A program made the position numbers and the translations under genes. 64,000 bases of DNA, taken from the NCBI GenBank assembly GCA_963708515.1, contig CAVPSX010000021.1, positions 319,475-383,474 of the forward strand, in the 5' to 3' direction. The DNA is from JAPLJM01 sp963708515. GTDB taxonomy: Bacteria; Desulfobacterota; Syntrophia; Syntrophales; Fen-1087. A model generated the notes under the pieces. It had not been told where the DNA came from. It saw nothing but the letters and a program-made list of their open reading frames with translations, and made no database searches. Positions within the stretch are counted from its first letter, which is position 1; every line of letters starts with the position of its first letter. This document shows positions 41,990-50,454 of this stretch, one piece after another.

Positions 41990-42427
41990 TTATTCAATCA
42001 TTTCGAAACTGGCATCCGCGATCCCTTCCAGCAGTTGCAGCGACTTGATGCGGACCGTGAAAAATTCGGCGTCGGGATTGTCGGTCAGGACGACCAGATG
42101 CGGGTGACGCTCCAGGAGCCGCGCCTTGATCATATCCCGTTTTGTCTGATCCTTCACTTCCTCAAACACGCCATCGACCGTCAGGGCCCTGGTCTGATAC
42201 CGCTTTTCTCCCCGGTCTTCCTCGCGCGTGTCGATGAGCAGGCTGACTGTGGGGTTGTCCGTCAGATTCCGGTATTTCTTTGTATTTCTGAACGTAACCA
42301 TGTATATCTCGCGGCATTGAACATCCGTGGCATAGGACATGAGCGAACAGTGGGGCTGGTCGTCCGAAACCGTCGCCAGAACACAGACCGCCTGAGACCT
42401 GACCAGATCTTTCATTTTTTCCAGCAT
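41990..42427 (-). CDS. Pyridoxamine 5'-phosphate oxidase-like flavin-binding protein
   Basis: A 145-residue split-barrel protein with VCVLATVSDDQPHCSLMSYATD at the N-terminal FMN side, MVTFRNTKKYRNLTDNPTVSLLIDTRE, and ALTVDGVFEEV. This is the general PPOX/flavin-reductase-like family. Family members bind FMN, F420 or heme, and the small size does not decide. It is convergent with ftsH (14 bp gap) and has GGAGACGC before the ATG. Confidence 0.8.
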   Translation of the reverse strand: MLEKMKDLVRSQAVCVLATVSDDQPHCSLMSYATDVQCREIYMVTFRNTKKYRNLTDNPTVSLLIDTREEDRGEKRYQTRALTVDGVFEEVKDQTKRDMIKARLLERHPHLVVLTDNPDAEFFTVRIKSLQLLEGIADASFEMIE

Positions 42428-42560
42428 GCTTGCGTCTCCTTGGAAGCCTCTCTCTCCTCACAGCAGAGAGCGAGAGTAATGGAAGTCATCATAAAACATA
42501 ATCACATCAACTTTGCAAGGTGGTTTGAACTTTTCCGGCGGTCCATGTAAACATCCTCCC

Positions 42561-43661
42561 ATGAAAAAATCGGATCCCCTCATTGCGAAAACACTGCTCG
42601 CCTGGTACGACCAACGCCGGCGCATCCTGCCCTGGCGAGAGCATTCCGATCCCTACCGGGTCTGGATCTCGGAAATCATGCTACAGCAGACGCAGGTGGA
42701 TACGGTCATCCCCTATTACCACCGTTTTCTGAAACGGTTTCCCGACGTGGCTGCACTGGCCGCCGCACCGCTGGACGACGTGCTTAAGGCCTGGGAAAAT
42801 CTGGGGTATTATGCCCGGGCGCGGCACCTGCATCGGGCCGCGCAGATTTTGGTCGAAAAATTCAACGGAAAGCTTCCGGATACATGGGAGGCGATCACCA
42901 CGCTGCCCGGCATCGGCCATTACACAGCCGGCGCCATCCTGAGCATCTCCTTCGGAAAAGCTGTCCCCGCTGTGGACGGCAACGCACGCCGCGTCCTGAG
43001 CCGGCTCTACGCGGTACGTGAGCCGGCAAACCGGCGGGAAACGCAACAATACCTCCAGACCCTGGCCATATCCCTGATCCCTGAAACGGCGCCGGGATCG
43101 TTCAACCAGGCTCTGATGGACCTGGGCGCCATGATCTGCATGCCAAAATCGCCCGCCTGTGCGGACTGCCCCCTGCGGATGCACTGCAAGGCCCGTCAGG
43201 GCGGCTTGCAGGATGTGCTTCCGGTGTCTGAAAAAAGGCCGTCGCCGCCGCATGAGCGCGTCGCCGCCGCCGTTATCTTCAACCGGCAGGGTGAGGTGTT
43301 AATTGTCCGGCGACCCGCCCGGGGGTTGCTGGCTTCGCTCTGGAAATTCCCCGGCGGCATCGTGGAGAAAAAAGAGATGCTCGAAGAAGGCCTCGCGCAC
43401 ACAGTTCGGGATGAGTTGGGCATCCGGATCCGGGTTGGAAAACCGCTTGTTTCCGTCAATCATGCCTACACGCATTTCCGGATAACCTTGACCGCATTCC
43501 GCTGTTTCCGGCGCTCCGGAAGGCCCCGCACGGTCGCCTGCCAGGAATGGCGCTGGGCATCACCGGATGATCTCGAAAGGTTGACTTTCTCAAAGGCCGA
43601 TCGCGCCGTCGTCTTTACTTTTCTTAGAAAATCATCTATGAATGTTCCCGGAGGGAAATGA
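42561..43661 (+). CDS. mutY: A/G-specific adenine glycosylase
   Basis: A 366-residue protein from the ATG at 42561 (MKKSDPL), chosen because the upstream 16 codons do not match the family. It has RRRILPWRE, the catalytic Glu in ISEIMLQQTQVDTV, the HhH region LPGIGHYTAGAIL, catalytic Asp in AVDGNARRVLSRL, and the 4Fe-4S ligands C-x6-C-x2-C-x5-C (CMPKSPACADCPLRMHC). The C-terminal 120 residues are a Nudix-like domain that reads 8-oxoguanine. It removes adenine mispaired with 8-oxoG. Confidence 0.95.
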   Translation: MKKSDPLIAKTLLAWYDQRRRILPWREHSDPYRVWISEIMLQQTQVDTVIPYYHRFLKRFPDVAALAAAPLDDVLKAWENLGYYARARHLHRAAQILVEKFNGKLPDTWEAITTLPGIGHYTAGAILSISFGKAVPAVDGNARRVLSRLYAVREPANRRETQQYLQTLAISLIPETAPGSFNQALMDLGAMICMPKSPACADCPLRMHCKARQGGLQDVLPVSEKRPSPPHERVAAAVIFNRQGEVLIVRRPARGLLASLWKFPGGIVEKKEMLEEGLAHTVRDELGIRIRVGKPLVSVNHAYTHFRITLTAFRCFRRSGRPRTVACQEWRWASPDDLERLTFSKADRAVVFTFLRKSSMNVPGGK

Positions 43662-43754
43662 CAGAGAAACTTATTTGCCGTACCCCTCCGGCTGCAGCGT
43701 TCGGACTGTTGACCCCTTTACCCTGTCCGGAATACAGACAAAAGGAGGCTCGTT

Positions 43755-44243
43755 ATGTCTCGAGAGAAAACCCCCGTGACGACGGCCCTGCTGGCCCTGA
43801 AAAAAAACCAGGTGGTATTTATCCCGCGGCCTTACAAATACGAAGATCACGGCGGGACCCGGGTATCAGCGCGCGAACTGGGTGTTGACGAACATGAAGT
43901 CATCAAAACACTTGTCATGGAAGACGAACACCAGATGCCGCTGATCATTCTGATGCATGGCGACAGGGAAGTCTCCACCAAGATGCTCGCTCGCATACTC
44001 GGGGTAAAGTCCGTTGACCCCTGTGATCCGAAAACCGCAGAAAAGCATACTGGTTACAAGGTCGGGGGGACGTCGCCCTTCGGCACGAAAAAGACGCTGC
44101 CCCTCTATATGGAAGAAACCATCGCCGACCTGCCCCGCATCCTGATTAATGCGGGCGCCCGCGGGCTTCTGGCGGAGATGTCGCCGTCCGAACTGATCCG
44201 TGTCTTGCAACCGGTTCCCGTGAAATGCGGCATGGCGTCTTAA
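43755..44243 (+). CDS. ybaK: Cys-tRNA(Pro) deacylase YbaK/EbsC family
   Basis: The 162-residue product has the YbaK/ProX fold with TPVTTALLALKKNQVVF, VSARELGVDEHEVIKTLVM, and a GYKVGGTSPFGTKKTLPLYMEE segment, where the GGTSPFG loop and its lysine are the catalytic signature. It hydrolyses Cys mischarged on tRNA(Pro). AAAGGAGG precedes the ATG. It follows mutY by about 90 bp on the same strand. Confidence 0.9.
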   Translation: MSREKTPVTTALLALKKNQVVFIPRPYKYEDHGGTRVSARELGVDEHEVIKTLVMEDEHQMPLIILMHGDREVSTKMLARILGVKSVDPCDPKTAEKHTGYKVGGTSPFGTKKTLPLYMEETIADLPRILINAGARGLLAEMSPSELIRVLQPVPVKCGMAS

Positions 44244-44263
44244 AAGAAATATCGCAAGGCTTC

Positions 44264-44292
44264 TTGACGTTATGGTTAATCATCATTATACT
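44264..44292 (+). promoter_or_regulatory. Near-consensus promoter of the thioredoxin gene
   Basis: TTGACG and TATACT are exactly 17 bases apart, about 80 bp upstream of the thioredoxin start. It matches 11 of 12 and more of the sigma-70 hexamer positions than any other site nearby. Confidence 0.75.
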
Positions 44293-44373
44293 TTCAGGGA
44301 AGACAAAAGAAGTATTTTGTGTCCGGATTGCGGGTTTTGAAAAGCAGGCCCGAGAGGCATTGAAAGAGTGGTT

Positions 44374-44934
44374 ATGAGTTCCGAGCAAATGATTATCCGC
44401 TGCCTGAGCTGCGGGACGAAAAATCGCATACCCCGGCAACGCCTTCAGGACAAGCCGACATGCGGTCATTGCAGGGCGCCTCTGGACGAAATGATCATGC
44501 GTTGCCTCAGTTGCGGGACCAAAAACCGCATGCCTGAGGATCGGATCAATGCCAACCCCAAATGCGGAAAATGCGGCGCCATCCTGGCCAACAGGAGCGC
44601 ACAGGGCCGCCCTGTGGATGTGACGGATGCAAACTTTTCCAAGGAGGTTATTTCCTCTGCCAGCTCCGTCCTCGTGGACTGCTGGGCGCCCTGGTGCGCC
44701 CCCTGCAGGACGGTGGCCCCCATTCTCGACGAGCTGGCCCACAAGTACGCCGGCGGCGTGAAGATTGCGAAACTCAACGTGGATGAAAATCCCCTGATCG
44801 CTTCCCAATATACGATCCAGAGCATTCCCACCATGCTGCTGTTCAAGGACGGCAAAATGATCAACAGGCTCGTCGGCGCGTTGCCCAAAGAAGAAATCGA
44901 GCGACACCTGCTGGCGATCATGAAAACAAATTGA
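44374..44934 (+). CDS. Thioredoxin with two tandem N-terminal zinc ribbons
   Basis: The 186-residue product from the ATG at 44374 (an earlier GTG is at 44368) has two nearly identical zinc-ribbon units: IIRCLSCGTKNRIP...CGHC and IMRCLSCGTKNRMP...CGKC. A thioredoxin domain (about residues 75-185) follows with WAPWCAPCRTVAP (WCxPC redox site) and the cis-Pro SIPTMLLF. TrxC/thioredoxin-2 proteins have one such ribbon; here it is duplicated. It reduces protein disulfides, and the ribbon in TrxC responds to oxidation. Own promoter at 44264. Confidence 0.9.
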   Translation: MSSEQMIIRCLSCGTKNRIPRQRLQDKPTCGHCRAPLDEMIMRCLSCGTKNRMPEDRINANPKCGKCGAILANRSAQGRPVDVTDANFSKEVISSASSVLVDCWAPWCAPCRTVAPILDELAHKYAGGVKIAKLNVDENPLIASQYTIQSIPTMLLFKDGKMINRLVGALPKEEIERHLLAIMKTN

Positions 44935-44956
44935 CCGCTTTATCTTCGATGAAAAG

Positions 44957-45145
44957 AGACCCTTGAAAAAAGGCTTCGCCGCGGCTCAAAATCTTTTTCG
45001 CTTGAAATATGATAATGCTTGAATATGTTTGAAATAAATAAATGAGTCATGGGGAGGGGGCTTGACGGAGTCGTGTCCCCATCAACGAAAAATCTTTCAT
45101 ACGCCGCTTGCGAGCCATTTCTCAGCGGTTATGCAAAGCTTTCGA
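44957..45145 (-). repeat. Copy 4 of the dispersed repeat (minus orientation, with long insert)
   Basis: The two halves, CCTTGAAAAAAGGCTTCGCCGC at the left and CGCCGCTTGCGAGCCATTTC...ATGCAAAGCTTTC at the right, are separated by about 110 bases, including a GTGTCCCCAT segment. The stem halves are in the order seen in the other copies. No gene in 44935-45162. Confidence 0.6.
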
Positions 45146-45162
45146 AAAGTTGAAGATCAACG

Positions 45163-45345
45163 ATGAGTGTTTCATCCGAAACGGGGCCACAGGCGCCTGT
45201 CCCTGCATGCGACGACGATTTTGAAAACTGCAAGGGCCAGTGCGGATATACGCAATGGTGCCGGGCCTGCATGGAAGAAAGAAATAAATTGCTCGACGAG
45301 GCTCAGCGAAAGGAGGCAAATGATGCCGACGATCAATACACTTAA
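45163..45345 (+). CDS. Small cysteine-containing protein
   Basis: A 60-residue acidic protein with CDDDFENCKGQCGYTQWCRAC (broken as CDDDFENCKGQCG and YTQWCRACMEE) and a charged C-terminal helix. Five cysteines in about 20 residues suggest a metal or Fe-S site. No family recognised. It overlaps the start of the next small gene by 26 bases in another frame, which suggests coupling. Its own ribosome site is weak. Confidence 0.5.
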   Translation: MSVSSETGPQAPVPACDDDFENCKGQCGYTQWCRACMEERNKLLDEAQRKEANDADDQYT

Positions 45346-45508
45346 AATACCGGATAACACTTGGAAGTGCAGCAACTGCGGAAACACCATCCAGGCCCAG
45401 ATCCCCCCGCAGGCGTGTCCGGTTTGTTCCCGGAAATGCGAATTCCTGAATGTGACCTGCTATCAGCCGGACTGCGGGTTCACGGGAATGGATAAGCGGC
45501 TGAAGTGA
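45320..45508 (+). CDS. Small rubredoxin-like zinc-ribbon protein
   Basis: A 62-residue protein with TWKCSNCGNTIQ and PPQACPVCSRKCEF, a CxxC...CxxC pair, plus further Cys residues in NVTCYQPDCG. The first part resembles the rubredoxin-like domain of rubrerythrin, which binds one Fe or Zn in a Cys4 site. The start is ATGATG at 45320/45323 after a strong AAAGGAGG site. It overlaps the upstream small Cys-rich gene; both may be electron-transfer or redox adaptors. The function is not known. Confidence 0.7.
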   Translation: MMPTINTLKIPDNTWKCSNCGNTIQAQIPPQACPVCSRKCEFLNVTCYQPDCGFTGMDKRLK

Positions 45509-45585
45509 TCCCGGCAAGCTGAAATCTCCCCGGAATCCCCTCACCTCCGGAAGCGGGGAACAAACTGACAGCGAGGAGACGCTTC

Positions 45586-47160
45586 ATGCAAATCTTTGAA
45601 AACGCCGAATTCATCTCCTGCGAGGACCAGAACCGGGTCTTCCGGGTGATGGTGGAAGATCGCGGCCGCATCGTGTTTATGGGCGATCAACTTCCGGAGG
45701 CCTACAGGGCCTTCCCGACACGTATCAACCTTCAGGGGTGCTGCATCCTTCCCGCCTTTGCCGATACGCACATGCATTTTGAATCCTTCGCTTTTTTCCG
45801 CTCCACGTTCGATGTCCGACATGTGCAGAACTTCGCGGAACTGTCCGATGTCATTCAAGAATATGAACAGAGCCACCCCCGTGAAAAGGTCATGCTGGGG
45901 TTCGGCGTTTCTGCCCATACGGTTGAGGAAAGGCGGCTTCCGGACCGGAGCCGCCTCGATCAGATAACGACAAAACCGCTCTGCATTGTCAAATACGACG
46001 GCCACGCCGCCGTGGCCAATACCGCCCTGCTGGAGAAAATGCCGCGATCCATCACGGCACAGGCCGGCTTTGACAAAGCAACCGGCGGCCTTTATCAGCA
46101 GGCCTACTATGACGCCGTCAACCATCTGACCCGGTCGATTTCCCTCTATCAGGTTCTCAAAAATCTGCTCGGCGCATCGGATGAACTCGCCAGGCGCGGT
46201 ATCGGGTTGTGCCACACGGTGGAAGGCCTGGGTTTTCCGCTGGACGCCGATATCGATCTGATGCGCTTTGCCGCCCGGGGCCTGCCGCTTCAATACCGCA
46301 TCTATTTCCAGACCATGGACGTCCGGAAAGTGGTCCGGCGCAACCTGCCCCGGATCGGGGGCTGCTTCGCCACCGCCCTGGACGGCTGCTTTGGAACCGA
46401 AGACGCCGCCCTGAGCGAACCCTACACGAATAATGCCGCCAATCGTGGCTTCCTGGCCTATTCGCAGGAACAGGTAAGCGATTTCGTAAAAAGTGCAAAC
46501 CGCCTGGGGCTGCAGGTGTCCATGCATGCCATCGGGGACGCTGCCGTCGAACAGGCGATCATTGCCTATGAAGCGGCCCTGGCCGACTTTCCGCGGCAGG
46601 ATCACCGTCACGTGATCATCCACGCAAGCCTGATGCCGCCTCCGCTTCTGGAACGTGCGGCAAGACTCGGCATTCATATCTCCATCCAGCCGCCCTTGCT
46701 CCACTGGGACCAGGAGCCCATGAGCTATCTGACACACATCCTGGGCCAAAGGGCGGAACACCTGATGACCTGCAAAAGCATGATCGATTACGGACTGACG
46801 ATTGCGGGCGGCTCCGACGCCCCTTGTTCTTATCCCGATGCAATCCGCGGCATCCATACCGCCTGCAACCACCCCGATCCGGATCAGCGCATATCCACGC
46901 TGGATGCCCTGCGCATGCATACCCACTGGGCGGCCCGGCTCTCATTCGATGAGAATGAGCGCGGCACGCTGACACCCGGGAAAATCGCCGATTTTGTAGC
47001 GCTGGATAAAAACCCGCTTGCGGTAAAACAGGAACATCTGAAGGATATCAATGTGATGGGTCTGTATTTGAAGGGCCGGCCCTATGAGCCGTCCCTGAGA
47101 AGTCCGGCCGACCTCTGCAAGCAGGCTTTGAAAAATTTTCTCTTAAAGCGTCAGTCGTGA
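45586..47160 (+). CDS. Amidohydrolase family protein (YtcJ-like)
   Basis: A 524-residue metal-dependent hydrolase of the amidohydrolase superfamily. ADTHMHFESFAFF carries the HxH on strand 1; VKYDGHAAVAN follows, then the HAIGDAAVEQA and VIIHASLM metal histidines, and the final Asp in IAGGSDAPCSYPDAIRGIH. The C-terminal ARLSFDENERGTLTPGKIADFVALD is the usual beta-sandwich return. YtcJ-type proteins hydrolyse amides or similar; the substrate is unknown. GAGGAGAC precedes the ATG. Confidence 0.85.
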   Translation: MQIFENAEFISCEDQNRVFRVMVEDRGRIVFMGDQLPEAYRAFPTRINLQGCCILPAFADTHMHFESFAFFRSTFDVRHVQNFAELSDVIQEYEQSHPREKVMLGFGVSAHTVEERRLPDRSRLDQITTKPLCIVKYDGHAAVANTALLEKMPRSITAQAGFDKATGGLYQQAYYDAVNHLTRSISLYQVLKNLLGASDELARRGIGLCHTVEGLGFPLDADIDLMRFAARGLPLQYRIYFQTMDVRKVVRRNLPRIGGCFATALDGCFGTEDAALSEPYTNNAANRGFLAYSQEQVSDFVKSANRLGLQVSMHAIGDAAVEQAIIAYEAALADFPRQDHRHVIIHASLMPPPLLERAARLGIHISIQPPLLHWDQEPMSYLTHILGQRAEHLMTCKSMIDYGLTIAGGSDAPCSYPDAIRGIHTACNHPDPDQRISTLDALRMHTHWAARLSFDENERGTLTPGKIADFVALDKNPLAVKQEHLKDINVMGLYLKGRPYEPSLRSPADLCKQALKNFLLKRQS

Positions 47161-47225
47161 GCTTTGCACAACCGGTGAAAAAAGGTTCGCAAGCGGCGGC
47201 GAAGCTATTTTTCAAAGGTCTCTAA
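47159..47225 (+). repeat. Copy 5 of the dispersed repeat, full length
   Basis: Reads GAGCTTTGCACAACCGGTG, then AAAAAAGGTTCGCAAGCGGC, then GGCGAAGCTATTTTTCAAAGG and TCTC. The stop codon of the amidohydrolase gene (TGA at 47158-47160) lies at its left edge, and the Nudix gene starts 21 bp after its right edge. Confidence 0.8.
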
Positions 47226-47245
47226 TCGTGAATGGGAGCGATTAT

Positions 47246-47809
47246 ATGACTTCAGAACAGAATGACGAAGACAACGGTCATTTAATGTATCGCGGCCGGG
47301 TCTTTGATGTTTATGAGGGGGAGGTCTGCTTTCCCAATGGCCGGAAAAGCCGGCAGAGCTGGATTGACCACAAACCCTGCGTCGCCGTTGTCCCGGTAAC
47401 CGATGCGGGCAGGTTGGTCCTCATCCGGCAGTACCGCCATGCCACGCGCCAGGTCATTACAGAAATTCCGGCAGGGGCCATCGATAAAGGAGAGACGTCG
47501 GCAGCAGCCTGCGCACAACGGGAACTGGCCGAAGAAATCGGCTTTCAGGCAAAACAGCTCGTCAAGCTCTTCGAAGGGTATCTGATCCCGGGTTACGGCA
47601 ATGAATATATGTATTTTTTCCTCGCTCGCGGCCTCTTCCCGCTGCATTTGCCGCCGGACGAGGATGAATTCATTGAAACGCTGACGGTCTCCTTCAATGA
47701 GGCCGAAGCCATGATCAGATCGAAACGGATTGTCGACGTGAAGACGGCGCTTGGCATCTGTCTCGCTACCGCCTGGCTGAAGCAACAAGGGCCTGAACCG
47801 GAAAGTTAA
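47246..47809 (+). CDS. Nudix hydrolase (ADP-ribose pyrophosphatase-like)
   Basis: A 187-residue protein with the complete Nudix box GAIDKGETSAAACAQRELAEEIGF and the ADP-ribose pyrophosphatase features: RQSWIDHKPCVAVVPV, LVLIRQYRHATRQVITEIPAG, and LFEGYLIPGYGNEYMYFFLA. It would hydrolyse ADP-ribose or a related nucleotide sugar. The ATG at 47246 is preferred because GGGAG lies 7-8 bases before it; an earlier ATG at 47228 is possible. A dispersed repeat occupies the upstream region. Confidence 0.85.
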   Translation: MTSEQNDEDNGHLMYRGRVFDVYEGEVCFPNGRKSRQSWIDHKPCVAVVPVTDAGRLVLIRQYRHATRQVITEIPAGAIDKGETSAAACAQRELAEEIGFQAKQLVKLFEGYLIPGYGNEYMYFFLARGLFPLHLPPDEDEFIETLTVSFNEAEAMIRSKRIVDVKTALGICLATAWLKQQGPEPES

Positions 47810-47820
47810 TGCCCCATTTT

Positions 47821-48390
47821 TCAACGCAGCATCTTTCCCCGCTTATCCAGTTGAACCTCGAGCTGTTTCAGTAACTCTATATCTTCTTTTAATTTTTCGT
47901 TCTCCTGCAGCAGGCTGTCACGCTCGGCCTGGAACTTGCTGCCCAGCGCCTGGAGGTCCTTTTTAAGCCGCTCGTTGTCCCGCTTGAGCCTGTCAGACAG
48001 GCCCTGTTCGGAGAGGCCCTTCGCCTGCAGGGACTGGATGGCGTCGATCAAATGGATGAATGTTTCCGCCAGCGGGCGCCACCTGCTGTTGGGATGGTCC
48101 TTCGTCAAAGCGGCAAGGGTTTCCCTTGCCTTTGCATAATCCGCCGGTTTGTCCGATAGGCCCAGCCAGGACACACCTTCATTGAGCATCATGGCGTCGG
48201 CCGGCGGTCCGGTGAAAAGCCCGGCTTTCTCAGCGGGGACCACGGCAATGCCCGGACCTGTCCCTTGACCCGGCACCACGGCAGATGAAGATGCGCAGGC
48301 GCCGAACAATAGAACCGCAATACTCACAACAAAGAGCCGGGCCAGATGACCCTGCAAAAAGAGCCGGTCTCTGTTCCTATCAAATATCAT
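47821..48390 (-). CDS. Coiled-coil lipoprotein (QseG/YfhG-like)
   Basis: From the ATG at 48390 (AGGAAGGAC site) the product is 189 residues. It has a signal with lipobox VLLFGAC, then a helical TPR-like part (AKARETLAALTKDHPNSRWRPLAETFIHLI) and a long coiled coil (RLKRDNERLKKDLQALGSKF; LLQENEKLKEDIELLKQLE). This layout resembles the lipoprotein encoded with QseE/QseF-type systems, though no such kinase is adjacent. The upstream gene on the same strand encodes a HAMP-GGDEF protein about 100 bp away, so a signalling role at the envelope is possible. Confidence 0.65.
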   Translation of the reverse strand: MIFDRNRDRLFLQGHLARLFVVSIAVLLFGACASSSAVVPGQGTGPGIAVVPAEKAGLFTGPPADAMMLNEGVSWLGLSDKPADYAKARETLAALTKDHPNSRWRPLAETFIHLIDAIQSLQAKGLSEQGLSDRLKRDNERLKKDLQALGSKFQAERDSLLQENEKLKEDIELLKQLEVQLDKRGKMLR

Positions 48391-48491
48391 GTCGTCCTTC
48401 CTGAAAAAGCGGGATCCCCGCATTATCAACGATATTTATTTCCTGCTCCAAGGGAATCACTCTCCATCTCCATAAGAGACCGATGAACCAA

Positions 48492-49910
48492 TCACGCTTT
48501 TCCGGTCGATTCCGCCTGGCCGGTTTCGGTTCCGGATGGTCTTAAGCCAAGCCTTCTTTCTTTAACAAAGTTGTTGCCCCCGAGTGATTTTGCATATTCC
48601 TTCAATTCCGCCGCTACTTCCGCCATTTCGAGGGCATTTTTAAAGCGGCTCCCGTCGCCGGTGACCATTGCCACAGAAACGGACAGCAGCGGAAAGGTCT
48701 GTTCATTCCCTTTTCGATCCTTGCCGACGATAAAGCCCCGTTGCAGATCTTCCGCCGAGTAAAACGGCCGGATATGCTCATCAAAGACGTCCACAAGGCG
48801 GCGGCCAAGTGTCTCAGACAGGTCGGGGTCGGCAATCAGCACAAAGTCATCCCCGCCGATATGACCGACAAAAATATCCCGCATCTCGGCGCGTTCCCGC
48901 TCTGCCAATAGTATCTTCGCGACTTCCTTGATAATTTCACTTGCCCAGGCGTAACCATACTTGTCGGCATAGGGCTTGAAATGGTCGAGATCGATCTGAC
49001 AAAGCGAAAAAGCGCTCGGGGCCGATAACCGTTCCTCGATAATTCGCTCAATGGCCAGGTTTCCAGGCAGGCCGGTGAGAGGGCTGGCATCGAGATTCAA
49101 GGCCTCGAGCACCTTAAGCCGTTTTGTCATCACCCCGAAAGCGTTTGCCAGACGACCGATTTCATCGGGCCGATCGATGTGCGGATGGTGGTCAAACTGC
49201 CCTTCCGCAATCTCACTGGTTGCCTTTTCCAACTGTTTCAACGGCATGGAAATATTATACGTGATCAGCAGGGCCAGTGAAAATCCCGCTGCGAGACTCA
49301 ACACCGCCAGGACAATCGTCATGTGTGCGGCATTGGCGCCCTGCGTGCGTATCAGATTCATCCTGGCGTCGATGCTCTGTTCTGCTTTATGCTGAATAGT
49401 CCGCGCCTGGGACGCCAGGTTCTCGATGATTTGTTTCCCATCGCCTTCAGACAGGGCCACGGCCTCCTGCAGCCTGTTTGCCCCGACCAGCACCATTGTC
49501 TGTTCAAAATGGGCCGCATACTGCTGCACCAGCGCCGCTATCTGCGCATGTCTGTCTGCATAATCCGGGAAGGGATGACCGGCAAGATCCTGCAGATATT
49601 GCGCAAATTCCCGGTTGTGTTCCCGAAAGATCTCGGCAATGGCGGGGTCCTTGAGAATGATGAATCTGCGTTCGGCGCTTTCCTGGGCCAGCAGGGCAGC
49701 CATCATTTTCTTGCTGGTTTCGATCACAAAGAAATCCCGGTTGATGATACCATAGGCCAGATTATTGAGTTGATGCAGGCTGACGACAGCGTAAGCGCTG
49801 GCCATTACCGTCAGGAGGGCCATCACGAGATAGCTCAGGAGCATTTTTCGGCTGATTGTCAGTTTCACGATCCCCGCCTGCTTTGGTCGGAATGGGGTGT
49901 TGACTACCAT
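48492..49910 (-). CDS. Membrane GGDEF-like protein with HAMP domain (GGDDF motif)
   Basis: From the ATG at 49910 the product is 472 residues: a membrane helix (MLLSYLVMALLTVMASAYAV), a periplasmic helical four-helix-type sensor of about 170 residues (KMMAALLAQESAERRFI), a second helix, HAMP (about 235-285), and a GGDEF domain with LTGLPGNLAIERIIEE, FKPYADKYG and VGHIGGDDFVLI. The active-site loop reads GGDDF in place of GG(D/E)EF, so diguanylate cyclase activity is uncertain. The frame extends 29 codons upstream. The likely partner is the coiled-coil lipoprotein downstream. Confidence 0.8.
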   Translation of the reverse strand: MVVNTPFRPKQAGIVKLTISRKMLLSYLVMALLTVMASAYAVVSLHQLNNLAYGIINRDFFVIETSKKMMAALLAQESAERRFIILKDPAIAEIFREHNREFAQYLQDLAGHPFPDYADRHAQIAALVQQYAAHFEQTMVLVGANRLQEAVALSEGDGKQIIENLASQARTIQHKAEQSIDARMNLIRTQGANAAHMTIVLAVLSLAAGFSLALLITYNISMPLKQLEKATSEIAEGQFDHHPHIDRPDEIGRLANAFGVMTKRLKVLEALNLDASPLTGLPGNLAIERIIEERLSAPSAFSLCQIDLDHFKPYADKYGYAWASEIIKEVAKILLAERERAEMRDIFVGHIGGDDFVLIADPDLSETLGRRLVDVFDEHIRPFYSAEDLQRGFIVGKDRKGNEQTFPLLSVSVAMVTGDGSRFKNALEMAEVAAELKEYAKSLGGNNFVKERRLGLRPSGTETGQAESTGKA

Positions 49911-49975
49911 ATCTCCGGCGTTTCCGCAAAGAAGAAAACGCGGTGGTGGCGAAAAACTGTCTGCAAAAATATGAC

Positions 49976-50085
49976 AACTTCGTAAAAAGCACCGCAAGGC
50001 GCAAGGGGACAGGTTTAAACCTGTCCCCTGAGGCGTACTTTTACGGACGCCGCAATAAGAATGCAGCGCAAAGCGGCATGCCGGC
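49976..50085. repeat. GC-rich repeat with embedded 26-bp perfect palindrome
   Basis: The palindrome 50004-50029 (left arm AGGGGACAGGTTT) is flanked on the right by GAGGCGTACTTTTACGGACGCCGCAA..GAATGCAGCGCAAAGCGGC, the inverse of the repeat at 8742-8817, and on the left by a GACAACTTCGTAAAAAGC segment. The whole element is therefore an inverted copy of the one at 8742-8847. Confidence 0.7.
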
Positions 50086-50380
50086 CAACATCTACGGCGC
50101 CATTGCCGCCATAGTGGTGCTGCCCTTTACGACAGCGCAGATGACGCTCATGGCGATTTTTCTGCTGACGGCCCATAATATGACCCAGGAGGGCATCATC
50201 CAGGCCAGATCGGGCCTGCATCCGCTCAAGGCCACGCTTTTCCGGCTGTGCGCGGCGACGGCGACGGTCATGCTGGTAGCACCTTTTCTGACAAACGGCC
50301 AGACGATGAACCTTTCTGTCGAGGCCGTGACAACGGCCGCCGTCCGAAGCCATTCTGTCAAGAGCAACAATTCTTGCTGA
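50086..50380 (+). pseudogene. Remnant of a nucleoside-recognition (GATE) membrane protein
   Basis: The frame contains IYGAIAAIVVLPFTTAQMTL, MAIFLLTAHNMTQEGIIQA, and ATATVMLVAPFL, a piece of the nucleoside recognition domain that forms membrane helices. Upstream it runs directly into the repeat 49976-50085, and no start codon of its own is evident; downstream it ends after about 95 residues. It looks like an internal fragment left after repeat insertion or rearrangement. Confidence 0.55.
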
Positions 50381-50402
50381 GGCCGTCATCTTTTGATATA
50401 GT
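50374..50402 (+). promoter_or_regulatory. Probable promoter of paaK
   Basis: TTGCTG and TATAGT are 17 bases apart, about 55 bp upstream of the paaK start. Confidence 0.55.
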
Positions 50403-50454
50403 GTGCTCAGTCATGATTCAGAAAGGTTGAATAACAATGCGGGAGGCCTGACAG

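Noticed and set aside
45541..46926. A 461-residue antisense frame within the amidohydrolase gene
   Set aside because: Antisense shadow; the plus frame has all metal ligands.
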